DNA from: JAVJSD01 sp040219575
GTDB taxonomy: Bacteria; Planctomycetota; Planctomycetia; Pirellulales; Pirellulaceae
DNA: 64,000 bases
Assembly (NCBI GenBank): GCA_040219575.1
Contig: JAVJSD010000134.1
Location: 1 to 64,000, forward strand
Reading direction: 5' to 3'
Every line of letters starts with the position of its first letter. Position 1 is the stretch's first letter. Of the stretch, positions 1-8,667 are shown piece by piece. A program made the position numbers and the translations under genes. Under the pieces are notes generated by a model. It made no database searches. It had not been told where the DNA came from and was given only the letters and a program-made list of their open reading frames with translations.

Positions 1-71
1 TGCCGGCGGACGATCGCCGCCTTCTGGTCATCGCCGAAGGTCCGTCGCTTACGTTCTTTCGAGTCGTTCAT
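1..71 (-). CDS. transposase N-terminus, IS3 OrfA-like, cut by window edge
   Basis: The reverse strand opens with ATG at 69-71 and runs off the window after 23 residues, reading MNDSKERKRRTFGDDQKAAI and then VRR. A basic stretch followed by a D-Q-K-A-A-I-V-R-R helix is the usual beginning of the helix-turn-helix DNA-binding subunit (OrfA) of IS3-type transposases. Only the N-terminus is visible, so completeness of the element cannot be judged and no terminal inverted repeat could be fixed in the next 100 bases. It could also be a single-ORF transposase with the same helix-turn-helix start. Confidence 0.6.
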   Translation of the reverse strand, partial: MNDSKERKRRTFGDDQKAAIVRR

Positions 72-198
72 GGAATGGGGCTCCGTAAGAGTTATGCTAA
101 CTCCTACCAGCCGACATTCCAGTTCCATGAGAGGCAGGACACCCGCCGCCCGAATGACGATTGATGAATGGCGAATGTTGCGTGTTGAAGTGAAGAGT

Positions 199-384
199 AA
201 TCAGCCACGGATGGAACACGGATGAAACACGGATAGGAAAGACAGAGATTCCACCACACTGCTCCTTCGCACTCTGCAGGATGTTGTCTGTTTTTTGAGT
301 ACGTCCACCAGTTGCTGCAGACGCAGCCGCGGAAGATTGATCGCTCTTCTATCTTTTCCCATCCGTGTTCCATCCGTGGCTAAT
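199..384. repeat. inverted repeat, CACGGATGGAACACGGAT type
   Basis: The left arm at 199-222 and the right arm at 361-384 are reverse complements over about 24 bases with one or two differences, and weaker similarity extends inward to about 243 and 352. The core reads CACGGATGGAACACGGAT. The arms enclose about 140 bases of non-coding DNA. This is one of several dispersed repeat types in the window and has no coding content. Confidence 0.7.
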
Positions 385-565
385 GCCCCTATTTTTGACA
401 ACGCCGAAAGAGCAAGAGCCCGGCGAGGCCGATGGGGGCGAGTGGAACAGAAACCGGATAAGCGGCTGGCAGCTGTCGTCGTGCATTCTGCGCAGGCCAG
501 GATGGCCCGGGCGGCCTTCTCTGAAATTCGGAAGGGATTGTGGGCCAGCCGAGCGGCGCGGAAGC

Positions 566-723
566 AGCATGGCCGCCCTCGGCCGTGAAAAATGCGGCGA
601 GTTGATCGGCTGGCAATGCCCCCGCCGCCGTGACGATTCCAGCAGCCATCTTGCGAATGTCGATCCTCGCTTCGCCGGCCCCGCTGGGGACGGCGCGGAT
701 TCACGGCCGAGGGCGGCCATGCT
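566..723. repeat. REPIN-like element, family A (copy A1)
   Basis: Perfect 24-base inverted arms lie at 566-589 and 700-723. Each arm can fold by itself: ATGGCCG pairs with CGGCCGT around a CCCT loop. The right arm ends in GCTAC, the reverse complement of the GTAGC head seen in other copies. The same arms recur at 26595-26722, 38130-38231 (decayed) and 55621-55646 (single arm). Confidence 0.75.
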
Positions 724-1012
724 ACTGGCGAGCGCGAACCCGAGATCAGAATCCGAGATCAGGGCGCGAGATCACGCGCAACCATTTCTGCTGAGGCAGC
801 CGCCATCCCCTCGGCCGAGATGGATGGCCCGGGCGGCCGTCCGGGCGGCCTTCCGGCCCCTTCAAACAGATTGCATCCAGCAACTTCACTCTCTCGCGCG
901 CTGGTGTTACAATTGCCTCCACGTCTCATCAAAACGGGTGGCAATTCCTCAAACGGGTGGCAATTCTTCGGACGATGACGTGTCCATTTCCTTTTCTATA
1001 AGGACTCATCAC

Positions 1013-4000
1013 GTGTCAACTTCCATTCGCGTTGCGTGCATGTCTCTTGTGGCCTGGATCACCGTGGCGGCAGGTCCGCTGGGAGAGTTGTTGGGACAGG
1101 AGCCGCTCACGGTTTCGATTCCAAAGATCGTTCCGCCGGAAGTCCCCGGCGGACGCCAAGAGATTCCGCTGCCGGAAACCGTCGACGAGATCGATGTCGG
1201 CGGCGGCGGGCGCTATTTGGCCTTGCACTTCAAGGCGCTTCACAAGATCGGCATCTTCGACGTCAACCAGCTAAAGATCGCCGGATACGTTTCCGCCGCC
1301 GACGCCGACACCAAGTTCGCGGCAGGCGCGACCAAGATGATCGTCGTCAGCGGCGACAGCGGCGTGATGGCGCGATGGGACCTGGCGACTCAAGAGCGGG
1401 AATTGACGCAGACGATCGATCTGCGCGGCCCCGCGGGGCACGCACTGTTGGGGGCGATGTCCGCCGGGCCCGCGATCATCAGCGGAGGCGGCAAAGCGTC
1501 GGTGGTGGATATGAACACGCTGCAGGTTACGCCGTTCGCAAGCAGCAATATGCGGCGCGGATTCGACACCCGCGCGAACATTCGAATCTCGGCCGACGGA
1601 AGCGTGTTGGGAGTCTGGGAATCCGGCGTTTCCCCCTCGGGACTTCAGTCGTATGTCAATTTGGGTGACACGTGGACGGGCTACTACGAACACGATTCCG
1701 TGGGCGCCATTGTTCCTTCGCCCGACGGCCGACTGCTCTACACCGGCCGCGGGATTTTCACCAACCAACTGCGCCGTATCGGCGACGTCAAGTCGAACAC
1801 CAGCTTGGGCTCGTCCATTCCCGCCGTGCACGGTCCCTACTTCGTGACGGTCGACTCCGGCGACATCCGAGATCGCGAGAAGAAAGCGGAAAAGGTCTAT
1901 CTCAAGTTGGAAGGCGATGATCGCCCCTTGGCGGATATCCCGAACCTTGAGCAAATCCACAATCCCGAAGACCGCTTCGCTCGTCAAACGCTGAGCTTGG
2001 ACAAGCGATTGTTCCTGATACCCGACGCGGGAGTCGTTGTGCAGTTGGCGTCCACGAAGCAGAAACTGGTGGTGGTGAGCTTCGACGTGGACAAAGCCTT
2101 GAAGGAATCGGACGTCGACTATTTGATCGTTGCCTCGCGTCCGCCGCTGGCCGTGAAAGCGGGCGAGCCGATCGAATATCAAATCGACGTCAAATCCAAA
2201 TCGGGCGGCGTGAAGTACTCACTCGACGCCGGACCGGCCGGCATGACAATCTCGCCGACAGGTCTCTTGACTTGGAATACCACGGCCGAGTCGGCCGCCA
2301 AGAGCAATGTGATCGTGTCGGTCGCCGACGATTCGGGGCAGCAGGTCTTTCACACGTTTGATCTCACCGTTCACGGCGGCGACGCGTCCGCGAGCGGCGT
2401 CGACGCCGTGGCCGTCAGCAGCACCGGCGAAGCGCCGAAGGCCCTGCCCACGACGCCCGCCGACCTGAAATCCGACGCGACCGAAGTCAAGCTGCCCGGG
2501 ACCGCCGCCGATGTGGCCGTCGGCGGCGCCGGGCGATTCCTGTTCTTTCACCTGCGCGAACTGAAGCGGATCGCCGTCCTGGACGTGAGCCAGGGAAAGA
2601 TCGCCGGATACCTTCCCGCCAGCGACGACGACACCAAAATCGTCGCGGGCGCGACCCGGGCGCTGGTCTTCAGCCTGTCGCAAGGCGTCGTCACACGATA
2701 TCGACTCGACACGCTCCAGCGCGAACTCTCGGTGGCCATTCCGTTTTCCGACCCCATCCAGTATGTCGGCATGGGGGGCGGATCGGAGGGGCCGGTAATG
2801 CTTCGCACGTCGAAAGGGACGGGGCAGATCGATTCCAGCTCGTTCCATTTCATGGACCTCGAGACGATGAAACCCATCACCGTCTCGTGGCCCAATGGCC
2901 GTCAGCCGCACGCCGTGTTTCGTGATCGAAACCAGATCGACGTCTCGACCAACGGGAACACATTTGTGGTCTCGGGCGTCGGCGTGGTGCGGGTCGATGG
3001 AGACTCGGTGCGGATGGCGGGCGGTCGATCCGAGTACGGAGGACTGCCTTCGCCCGACGGTCGTTTCTTCCTCGCCGGCGGACGTCTGTTGAACTCGGAC
3101 CTGCAAGCCGTGGGCGACGCACAAACGTCGTATGGGACCGCCATTCCCTCGGTCACGGGGAGCTATTTCCTCGGCCTGACCAATACGTCGTCGATCCCGA
3201 CGCGCACCCCGACGACGACGCAAAGCGCGAAGTTGTACATGTTCGGCGACAATCGGCCGTTGGTCACCATCCAGGACTTGAAAGTCACCGTGTCCGCGTA
3301 TCCGTACGGCGCCTCACTGCCGCTGCAGAAGCGGCTGTTCTTCGTTCCCGACGCGCACGTCATTGCCACGCTTTTGCCTTCGAACGATCGCGTGGAGCTC
3401 CGCCGATTCAATGTCGACGAGGCGCTGGAGGCATCCGGAGTGGACTACCTGCTGGTTGCTTCTCAAGCGCCTTCGCAGGCCGAAATCGGCAAGCCGTACA
3501 CCTATCCGATGCAGGTCAAGTCGAAACGAGGGGGAGTCAAATTCTCGCTCGAAGCCGCGCCGGCGGGGATGAAGATTTCGGAGGACGGAGAGATCACCTG
3601 GACCCCTCCGGACGACGTCGATCAGGAAGACTACAAGGTGATCGTCTCGGTCAGCGATGCGAGCGGCCAGTCGACGTTCCACACGTTTTCGGTCGGGCTT
3701 CCGGAGGTGGCGCAGCGACGCGCCGCCGAGCAACGACAGCGCGAAGAACAGGCTCGCCTGGCGCAGGCCGAAGCACAGCGCAAACGGCTGGAGGAGCGAC
3801 AGAAGGCTCAGGCGGCGCAAATGGCGGCCCTCGAGCAATCGCGCAAACGAGCCGAGGAAGCGGCGGCGAAAAGAGCCGCGGAAAGCGAGAAGTTTCGCGC
3901 CTCCATCAGAACTTGGACCGACAGCACGGGCCAGCATACGATCGTCGCCCGGTTTGTCGAGATCGTGGACAAGAACACCGTGGTGTTGGAGCTGCAGGAC

Positions 4001-4129
4001 GGCCAGAATCGAAGCGTCCCCCTGTCGAAACTAAGTGACGAGGACATCTACGAAGCGGTCAAGAGTGATTTGATGCGGCAAGGCGCCGTCCCACCGAAGG
4101 ATGCCGCGGACTCGCCGTTCAAGCCGTAA
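1013..4129 (+). CDS. secreted two-propeller protein with C-terminal SHD1 domain
   Basis: The product is about 1038 residues. GTG at 1013 was chosen because TAAGGAC at 999-1005 sits 8 bases upstream and the result begins with a signal peptide (hydrophobic stretch ending near GELLGQ). An internal ATG at 1040 is the alternative. The protein is an internal duplication. Each half has a WD/YVTN-like beta-propeller (about 60-365 and 490-808) followed by an Ig/cadherin-like module beginning D-Y-L-(I/L)-V-A-S (about 366-465 and 809-892). A charged Gln/Arg/Glu coiled coil follows (about 893-960), then an SHD1 (SLA1 homology 1) module, RTWTDSTGQHTIVARF through LSDEDIYEAVK (about 965-1016). SHD1 modules are frequent in planctomycete secreted proteins. 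The role is unknown; binding or scaffolding at the cell surface is inference. It stands alone. Confidence 0.8.
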   Translation: MSTSIRVACMSLVAWITVAAGPLGELLGQEPLTVSIPKIVPPEVPGGRQEIPLPETVDEIDVGGGGRYLALHFKALHKIGIFDVNQLKIAGYVSAADADTKFAAGATKMIVVSGDSGVMARWDLATQERELTQTIDLRGPAGHALLGAMSAGPAIISGGGKASVVDMNTLQVTPFASSNMRRGFDTRANIRISADGSVLGVWESGVSPSGLQSYVNLGDTWTGYYEHDSVGAIVPSPDGRLLYTGRGIFTNQLRRIGDVKSNTSLGSSIPAVHGPYFVTVDSGDIRDREKKAEKVYLKLEGDDRPLADIPNLEQIHNPEDRFARQTLSLDKRLFLIPDAGVVVQLASTKQKLVVVSFDVDKALKESDVDYLIVASRPPLAVKAGEPIEYQIDVKSKSGGVKYSLDAGPAGMTISPTGLLTWNTTAESAAKSNVIVSVADDSGQQVFHTFDLTVHGGDASASGVDAVAVSSTGEAPKALPTTPADLKSDATEVKLPGTAADVAVGGAGRFLFFHLRELKRIAVLDVSQGKIAGYLPASDDDTKIVAGATRALVFSLSQGVVTRYRLDTLQRELSVAIPFSDPIQYVGMGGGSEGPVMLRTSKGTGQIDSSSFHFMDLETMKPITVSWPNGRQPHAVFRDRNQIDVSTNGNTFVVSGVGVVRVDGDSVRMAGGRSEYGGLPSPDGRFFLAGGRLLNSDLQAVGDAQTSYGTAIPSVTGSYFLGLTNTSSIPTRTPTTTQSAKLYMFGDNRPLVTIQDLKVTVSAYPYGASLPLQKRLFFVPDAHVIATLLPSNDRVELRRFNVDEALEASGVDYLLVASQAPSQAEIGKPYTYPMQVKSKRGGVKFSLEAAPAGMKISEDGEITWTPPDDVDQEDYKVIVSVSDASGQSTFHTFSVGLPEVAQRRAAEQRQREEQARLAQAEAQRKRLEERQKAQAAQMAALEQSRKRAEEAAAKRAAESEKFRASIRTWTDSTGQHTIVARFVEIVDKNTVVLELQDGQNRSVPLSKLSDEDIYEAVKSDLMRQGAVPPKDAADSPFKP

Positions 4130-4464
4130 CCGTAACCGTAACGGCGGCCGGCGGCGAACATCCTTTCCTTCGTGCACTTCGTGAGCTTCGTGTTTTCCCA
4201 TCGCGTCGGCCTCCGTCGACGGCCCGTAATCACGCGCCCGCCGGCGGGTGACACTGGCGCCGCCAACTGGCTGCGGGTCACGACTTTCGCGCGTGCCGCT
4301 TCCAGATCTTTTCGTTGTCCGCGGAGAGCTTGCGCAAACACCGTCTTGCATGATACTCGCCCCTTGCGAGAACCCACCACCCTCGCGGCGCCTGTCGAGT
4401 TCGTGTTGCATTCCAGGGGCGAATTCGCTTCACGGGGAGGAAACTACTCGAAAATTGCCTTTTG
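4130..4464. other. gene-free gap with low-complexity repeat
   Basis: About 335 bases without a supportable gene. It contains a CTTCGTGCACTTCGTGAGCT-type low-complexity repeat at about 4167-4199, similar in character to the other text-like dispersed repeats of this window. A GGGGAGGAAA stretch at 4436-4443 is too far from the next start to be its ribosome-binding site. No promoter or terminator is evident. Confidence 0.5.
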
Positions 4465-5754
4465 ATGCGACGGTGGATTATGCGAACATGGCGGCATGCG
4501 ATCGCGGCTCCGGCACATGCCGCCCGCCGCGACTTCCGAAAACCAATGGGTAGTTCCGCGCCCAGCGTGCGCGGTCCCGCCCCTCAGCGAACCAGCCGAT
4601 TGCGGGCCGTCTCCCCACCCATTGACGTCGCTGCCGTCCAGTCGCCCCGCGACTTGGGGGCGTTCGTCGACTTGCCGTGGAGCATTTACCGGGGCCACCC
4701 GAACTGGGCTCCCCCGCTCAAAAGCGACGTACGGCGGATACTGGACGTCGACGCCCACCCCTTCTGGGAGTTCGGCGAGCGGGAGCTGTTTCTGGCCCGG
4801 CGGGGCGACGAGATCGTCGGCCGCATCGCCGCCATCATCGATCATCGCCATAACGAGCGGCATCAGGAGCAGGCCGGCGTGTTCGGCTTCTTCGAATGCG
4901 AAGACGATCGCGAGGCCGCCTCGGCCCTGTTCGCCTCGGCCGAACAGTGGCTTCGCGATCGCGGGCAGAAGTTCGTCCGCGGTCCGTACAACCCCTCGCT
5001 GAATTACGAAGTCGGCCTGTTGGTCGAAGGACACCAGCACCCCGCCACGTTGATGATGCCCTACCAGCCGCCCTACTATCAGCGGCTGATCGAGGCTTGC
5101 GGGTTCGAGAAAGAAAAAGACCTGCTCGCCTTTCTGCTCACCAAGTCCGACCGGCCCAGCAAGCGGTTCGACAAGATGGCCGAACGGATTCGCCGCCAGG
5201 GGCTGTACACCGTCCGCTCGGCCGACATTCGCCGCTACAACGAAGAGATCGCGCTGATCAAGGAGTTGTACAACTCCTGCTGGGAGGGCGAATGGAATTT
5301 CGTCCCCATGACCGACGGCGAAGTCGACGAGATGGCCCGCAATCTGCGGCGGATCGTCGATCCCGATTTGATTCTGTTCTTCTATCACGGCGACCAGCCG
5401 GTCGGCATCTGCATGGTGCTGCCGGACATGAACCCGATGCTGCGGCGCCTCAACGGCCGCATCGGCTTGCTGGGTCCCCTGAAGTATCTCTGGCACCGCC
5501 GCGAAATCTGCGGGCTGCGGGGGCTGATCATCGGCTTCAAACCCGACCATCTCCGCAAGGGACTGCCGCTATTGGCCTTCGACCGGTTGAACCAGATCCT
5601 GCGGCATTCGCCCCGCTACGACTATCTGGAGCTGGGCTGGAACCTGGAGGACAACCGCGACATCAACAACTTCGACGCCGAGATGGGCGCCCAGCAGCAC
5701 AAACGCATCCGCATCTACCGCAAACCGCTGGTGGATGCTGGCCCGCATGCGTAA
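4465..5754 (+). CDS. GNAT-like acyltransferase, YghO type
   Basis: The product is about 429 residues. The core from about residue 50 reads DLPWSIYRGHPNWAPPL, then FLARRGDEIVGRIAAIIDH and later VRGPYNPSLNYEVGLLV, the pattern of the YghO-like GNAT-fold family found across many Gram-negative phyla. The substrate of that family is not established. The fold suggests acyl transfer from acyl-CoA to an amine; this is family-level inference. The start is uncertain: TTG at 4462, ATG at 4465, 4480 and 4546 are all in frame with no good Shine-Dalgarno, and homology is clear only after about residue 50, so ATG 4546 is plausible. It stands alone between repeat-filled gaps and has no signal peptide. Confidence 0.7.
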   Translation: MRRWIMRTWRHAIAAPAHAARRDFRKPMGSSAPSVRGPAPQRTSRLRAVSPPIDVAAVQSPRDLGAFVDLPWSIYRGHPNWAPPLKSDVRRILDVDAHPFWEFGERELFLARRGDEIVGRIAAIIDHRHNERHQEQAGVFGFFECEDDREAASALFASAEQWLRDRGQKFVRGPYNPSLNYEVGLLVEGHQHPATLMMPYQPPYYQRLIEACGFEKEKDLLAFLLTKSDRPSKRFDKMAERIRRQGLYTVRSADIRRYNEEIALIKELYNSCWEGEWNFVPMTDGEVDEMARNLRRIVDPDLILFFYHGDQPVGICMVLPDMNPMLRRLNGRIGLLGPLKYLWHRREICGLRGLIIGFKPDHLRKGLPLLAFDRLNQILRHSPRYDYLELGWNLEDNRDINNFDAEMGAQQHKRIRIYRKPLVDAGPHA

Positions 5755-5786
5755 GCGAGGCGCGCTTCGCAACGGTCTTCAACGTT

Positions 5787-5849
5787 GTAGCGGAACTCGT
5801 GAGAGTTCCTCATTCTCAACGCCGTCGGAAGTCTCACGACTTCCGCCAC
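5787..5849. repeat. REPIN-like element, family B (copy B1)
   Basis: The left half begins GTAGC and folds as GAACTC-GTGA-GAGTTC. The right half folds as GGAAGTC-TCAC-GACTTCC and ends GCCAC, a one-base variant of the GCTAC end. The unit is 63 bases, just downstream of the YghO-like gene. The same element recurs at 7809, 43125 and 53478, with a half copy at 26815. Confidence 0.75.
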
Positions 5850-6051
5850 GCAGTTTCCGGACAAAGCCTGGGGTTGCCGCACCGACTTTGGCGCTGGGCG
5901 GCTCGAGAATGCAACGAGATTGCGGCGGCGGTTGATCGGTGACACTTCGAGGTAGGCGTGTTAGGCTGGAGGTCCCGCCCGTCCGAATGCGCTGTTAGCT
6001 CAGATTCGGTAATGGCGCTGCCCGCCGCGAACCCTACTTCGGAGGCTGCTG

Positions 6052-7785
6052 ATGCTCTCGATCTTCCGCCTGTCGACCCGCACGTCGATGGTGTCGTTGT
6101 TGTTGTTGCTCACGTTGGTTGCTGTGTCCACGCCATGCCTGTCGGCCGAACCGGCGGTATCGCAGCAGTTCCAATTCCGCGACGTGGCGACGGAGGCCGG
6201 TATTCTGCCCGCGCTGCGCGGCATTCAGGGCCACGGCGCCGGTTGGGGAGACGTGGACGGAAACGGCTGGCCCGATCTGTATGTCGGCACGTTCCACAAC
6301 GTGGGATCGCCGAACCAACTGCTGCTCAACCGCGAGGGCAAGTTCGAACCCGCCAGCGACAAGACGGTGCAGATTTCGACGCGCGCCACCGGCACGGTGT
6401 TGGCCGATCTGGATGGCGACGGCGACCTGGACCTGTACGTGTCGAGCATGCCGGTGGCCGCCGGCAGCAAGGGCGCCGAGCGGATGGGCCGGGCCCTGCG
6501 CGGCTGCTCGCTGTTTCGCAACGACGGCGGCGGGAAGTTCACCGACGTCTCCCGTGACAACGGCGCCTGTCCCGCGGCGTTCGGCGGCCGCAGCGCCTGC
6601 GTGCTGGACTACGACGGCGATGGCCTGCTCGATCTGCTGGTGGGCGAGGAGCCGATCACGGGATACAACGGATCGCAAACACACAGTTCGCGATTGTTCC
6701 ACAACGAGGGCGGCCTGGCCTTTCGCGACGCCTCCCGAGAGGCCGGACTGCCCGAGGGAATTCCCGGCCTGGGCGTGGCCGCGGCCGACGTGAACAACGA
6801 CGGCTGGCCCGACTTCTTCCTCGCCAGCGGCGAAAGCGGCAATCGATTGTTTCTGAACGACGGAAAAGGAAAGTTCACCGCGGCCCCCGGCGCCGAGGAA
6901 GTCTTCGCCTGGCCCGGCGCCAAGGGCGACAACATGGTCTGCGGCGTCTGCTTCGGCGACGTGAATCGCGACGGCCTGCTCGACATGGCGATCGGCCAAC
7001 ACTTCGAACGGCCGTGGCTCGAACCGGTCGCCAATCGCCTGTACCTCAACCGCGGCGTGAAGGGAGGCGCGCCGAAGTTCGAAGACGTCACCGAGAAGGT
7101 GGGGCTCATTCCCTTGCCGATGAAGGGTCCGCACGTCGAACTGCAGGACTTCGACAACGACGGCTGGGTCGACCTCTGCACCAGCATCGTCAAGTTCGAC
7201 GACGAGGGCCGGCCGCATCCGGTGGTCTTCCGTCACCTGGGACTCGAAGACGGCCTGCCGAGGTTTCGCACCACCGCGCTGTCGGTGAACGACTTCCCCA
7301 ACGAAACCGACACGGCCGTCACACGCACCGGCACGTTCTTCGAAAAGATGATCGAAGAGGGGAAGGTGATTTACTCGGCGCCCGCCCCCACGGTCGACTA
7401 CGATCGCGACGGCCGCATCGACATTCTGCTGGCCAACTGGTGGACGGAGTCGCCGTCGATGCTGCTGCGCAACGAAACGCCCTCGGGGAATTGGCTGGAC
7501 GTGCGCGTGGAAGGAGACGGCGACAAGGATATCAATCGCATGGGCGTCGGCTCGCGCGTCAGCGTCTATCGCGCCGGCAAGCTGGGCGAAAAGGATGCGC
7601 TGCTGGGCGTGCGCGAGATCGCCGTCGGTTTCGGTTATGCCTCGGCCCAGCAGGCGGTCGCCCATTTCGGACTGGGCGACGACGAAAGCTGCGACGTCGA
7701 AGTCGTGCTGCCGCATGGCCGTGGCCGCATCGAGAAGCCCGGCGTGAAGGCGAACCAGACGATCGTGGTGCGAGTGAGCGAGTAG
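6052..7785 (+). CDS. CRTAC1-family FG-GAP/VCBS protein with ASPIC/UnbV domain
   Basis: The product is 577 residues. The start is well supported: CGGAGG lies 7 bases upstream and residues 1-32 form a signal peptide. The body is a beta-propeller of FG-GAP/VCBS repeats with calcium-binding loops such as D-V-D-G-N-G-W-P-D, D-L-D-G-D-G-D-L-D and D-Y-D-G-D-G-L-L-D, spaced about 60 residues apart. The C-terminal 90 residues (NWLDVRVEGDGDKDINRMGV through the end) match the ASPIC/UnbV module that follows such propellers in the CRTAC1 family. The protein is exported; ligand and function are unknown. A B-family repeat element lies on each side. Confidence 0.85.
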   Translation: MLSIFRLSTRTSMVSLLLLLTLVAVSTPCLSAEPAVSQQFQFRDVATEAGILPALRGIQGHGAGWGDVDGNGWPDLYVGTFHNVGSPNQLLLNREGKFEPASDKTVQISTRATGTVLADLDGDGDLDLYVSSMPVAAGSKGAERMGRALRGCSLFRNDGGGKFTDVSRDNGACPAAFGGRSACVLDYDGDGLLDLLVGEEPITGYNGSQTHSSRLFHNEGGLAFRDASREAGLPEGIPGLGVAAADVNNDGWPDFFLASGESGNRLFLNDGKGKFTAAPGAEEVFAWPGAKGDNMVCGVCFGDVNRDGLLDMAIGQHFERPWLEPVANRLYLNRGVKGGAPKFEDVTEKVGLIPLPMKGPHVELQDFDNDGWVDLCTSIVKFDDEGRPHPVVFRHLGLEDGLPRFRTTALSVNDFPNETDTAVTRTGTFFEKMIEEGKVIYSAPAPTVDYDRDGRIDILLANWWTESPSMLLRNETPSGNWLDVRVEGDGDKDINRMGVGSRVSVYRAGKLGEKDALLGVREIAVGFGYASAQQAVAHFGLGDDESCDVEVVLPHGRGRIEKPGVKANQTIVVRVSE

Positions 7786-7808
7786 CCCTAAACTCCGATT
7801 GAAAACCC

Positions 7809-7873
7809 GTAGCGGAAGTCGCCAGACTTCCGAACACCTGGCCAACTCTCGGTACTCTGGCGAGTTCCGCTAC
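7809..7873. repeat. REPIN-like element, family B (copy B2)
   Basis: It begins GTAGCGGAAGTC and ends GAGTTCCGCTAC, so the two half-elements appear in the opposite order to copies B1 and B3. The 9-base ends GTAGCGGAA/TTCCGCTAC are perfect inverted repeats. The left half folds as GGAAGTC-GCCA-GACTTCC and the right half as ACTCTGGCGAGT. It lies between the convergent CRTAC1-type gene and aat. Confidence 0.75.
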
Positions 7874-7909
7874 ACAAGATCTCGCCATTTCGACAGTTTC
7901 AGACCGAAC

Positions 7910-8602
7910 CTAGAACTCCAAGGCCGACAAGTCGATCTCGCCGGCGGGACCGAAGTCGGCCTTGGCCTCGATGGCGCGCTGCAGGCGGCGGAGGAACTCG
8001 TCGCGGGGAATCGTCTTCGCGCCGAGGCTGCGCAGGTGCGCCGTCGGCGCCTGCACGTCGAACAGTCGAAAACCTCGCGCTCGCAGGCGCGCGACGAGCA
8101 CGGCCAGGGCCGCCTTCGAGGCGTCGCGCCGCCGGTGGAACATCGACTCGCCGGCGAAGCAGCCGCCGAGCGAAACGCCATAAACACCGCCCACCAACTC
8201 GTCGTCCCGCCAGACCTCGATGCTGTGGGCGTGCCCGAGTTGGTGAAACGCGACGTACGCCTCGCCCATGTCCTGGGTGATCCAGACGCCGCTGTCCGCC
8301 GACCGCGGCGCAGCGCAGGCGGCGACGACATCGGGAAAGGCGCGATCCGCCGTGAAACGGAACTCGCCGCGGCGTAGACGTCGCCGCAATCGACGCGAGA
8401 CGTGCATCGCGTCAAGCTCCAGAATCGCCCGCGGATCCGGCGAGAACCACGCCAGCAGTTCGTGCCGCCCCTCGACCAGCGGCCACGGAAAGATGCCCCG
8501 CGAGTACGCCTCCAGCAGCCACGGCGGCGTCAGTTCGCCGCCCAGCATCAACAGGCCCGACGAATCGGCGCGTTCAACCGGCGGGAATTGCGGAGCAGCC
8601 AA
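7910..8602 (-). CDS. aat: leucyl/phenylalanyl-tRNA-protein transferase
   Basis: The product is about 230 residues. It transfers Leu or Phe from aminoacyl-tRNA to N-terminal Arg or Lys of proteins, marking them for ClpS/ClpAP (N-degron pathway, cytoplasm). The Aat signatures are visible: FPPVERADSSGLLMLGGEL, AYSRGIFPWP, W-F-S-P-D-P-R, then H-S-I-E-V-W, GVYGVSLGGCFAGESMF and FDVQAPTAHLRSLGAKTIPR. The frame stays open far upstream, but that part is the shadow of the neighbouring membrane-protein gene. The conserved FPP motif must be kept, and the only sensible start before it is TTG at 8600-8602, without a clear Shine-Dalgarno. The 230-residue length fits the family. It lies 65 bases downstream of the membrane-protein gene on the same strand. 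Confidence 0.9.
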   Translation of the reverse strand: MAAPQFPPVERADSSGLLMLGGELTPPWLLEAYSRGIFPWPLVEGRHELLAWFSPDPRAILELDAMHVSRRLRRRLRRGEFRFTADRAFPDVVAACAAPRSADSGVWITQDMGEAYVAFHQLGHAHSIEVWRDDELVGGVYGVSLGGCFAGESMFHRRRDASKAALAVLVARLRARGFRLFDVQAPTAHLRSLGAKTIPRDEFLRRLQRAIEAKADFGPAGEIDLSALEF

Positions 8603-8667
8603 GATTGAAACCGTGCAACAAGCAACCGCGGCGCCTATCCGGATAAAGGCCGCGGCTCGGCGATGGC

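Larger units (their letters stand above)
72..1012. other. gene-free gap rich in repeats
   Basis: About 940 bases between the transposase start and the SHD1-propeller gene hold no convincing gene. Open frames extend upstream of the GTG at 1013 only because stops are rare in GC-rich DNA; their translation is compositionally unlike the secreted protein. The gap contains two inverted-repeat elements (199-384 and 566-723) and a tandem duplication of about 19 bases at 935-970 in which AACGGGTGGCAATTC occurs twice. A sigma70-type promoter for the gene at 1013 was not obvious. Confidence 0.6.

Noticed and set aside
389..649. Leftward open frame whose end (PLAPIGLAGLLLFRRCQK) looks like a sorting tail
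   Set aside because: The rest of the frame has no protein-like features, overlaps a family A repeat and has no start signal. The tail is short enough to arise by chance.
365..1012. In-frame upstream extension of the SHD1-propeller gene
   Set aside because: It runs through repeats, has no signal or domain, and a well-placed Shine-Dalgarno marks GTG 1013 as the start.
5985..6050. GTTAGCTCAGATTCGGTAATGG resembling a tRNA D-arm
   Set aside because: No acceptor stem, anticodon arm or GTTCGA T-loop could be assembled around it.
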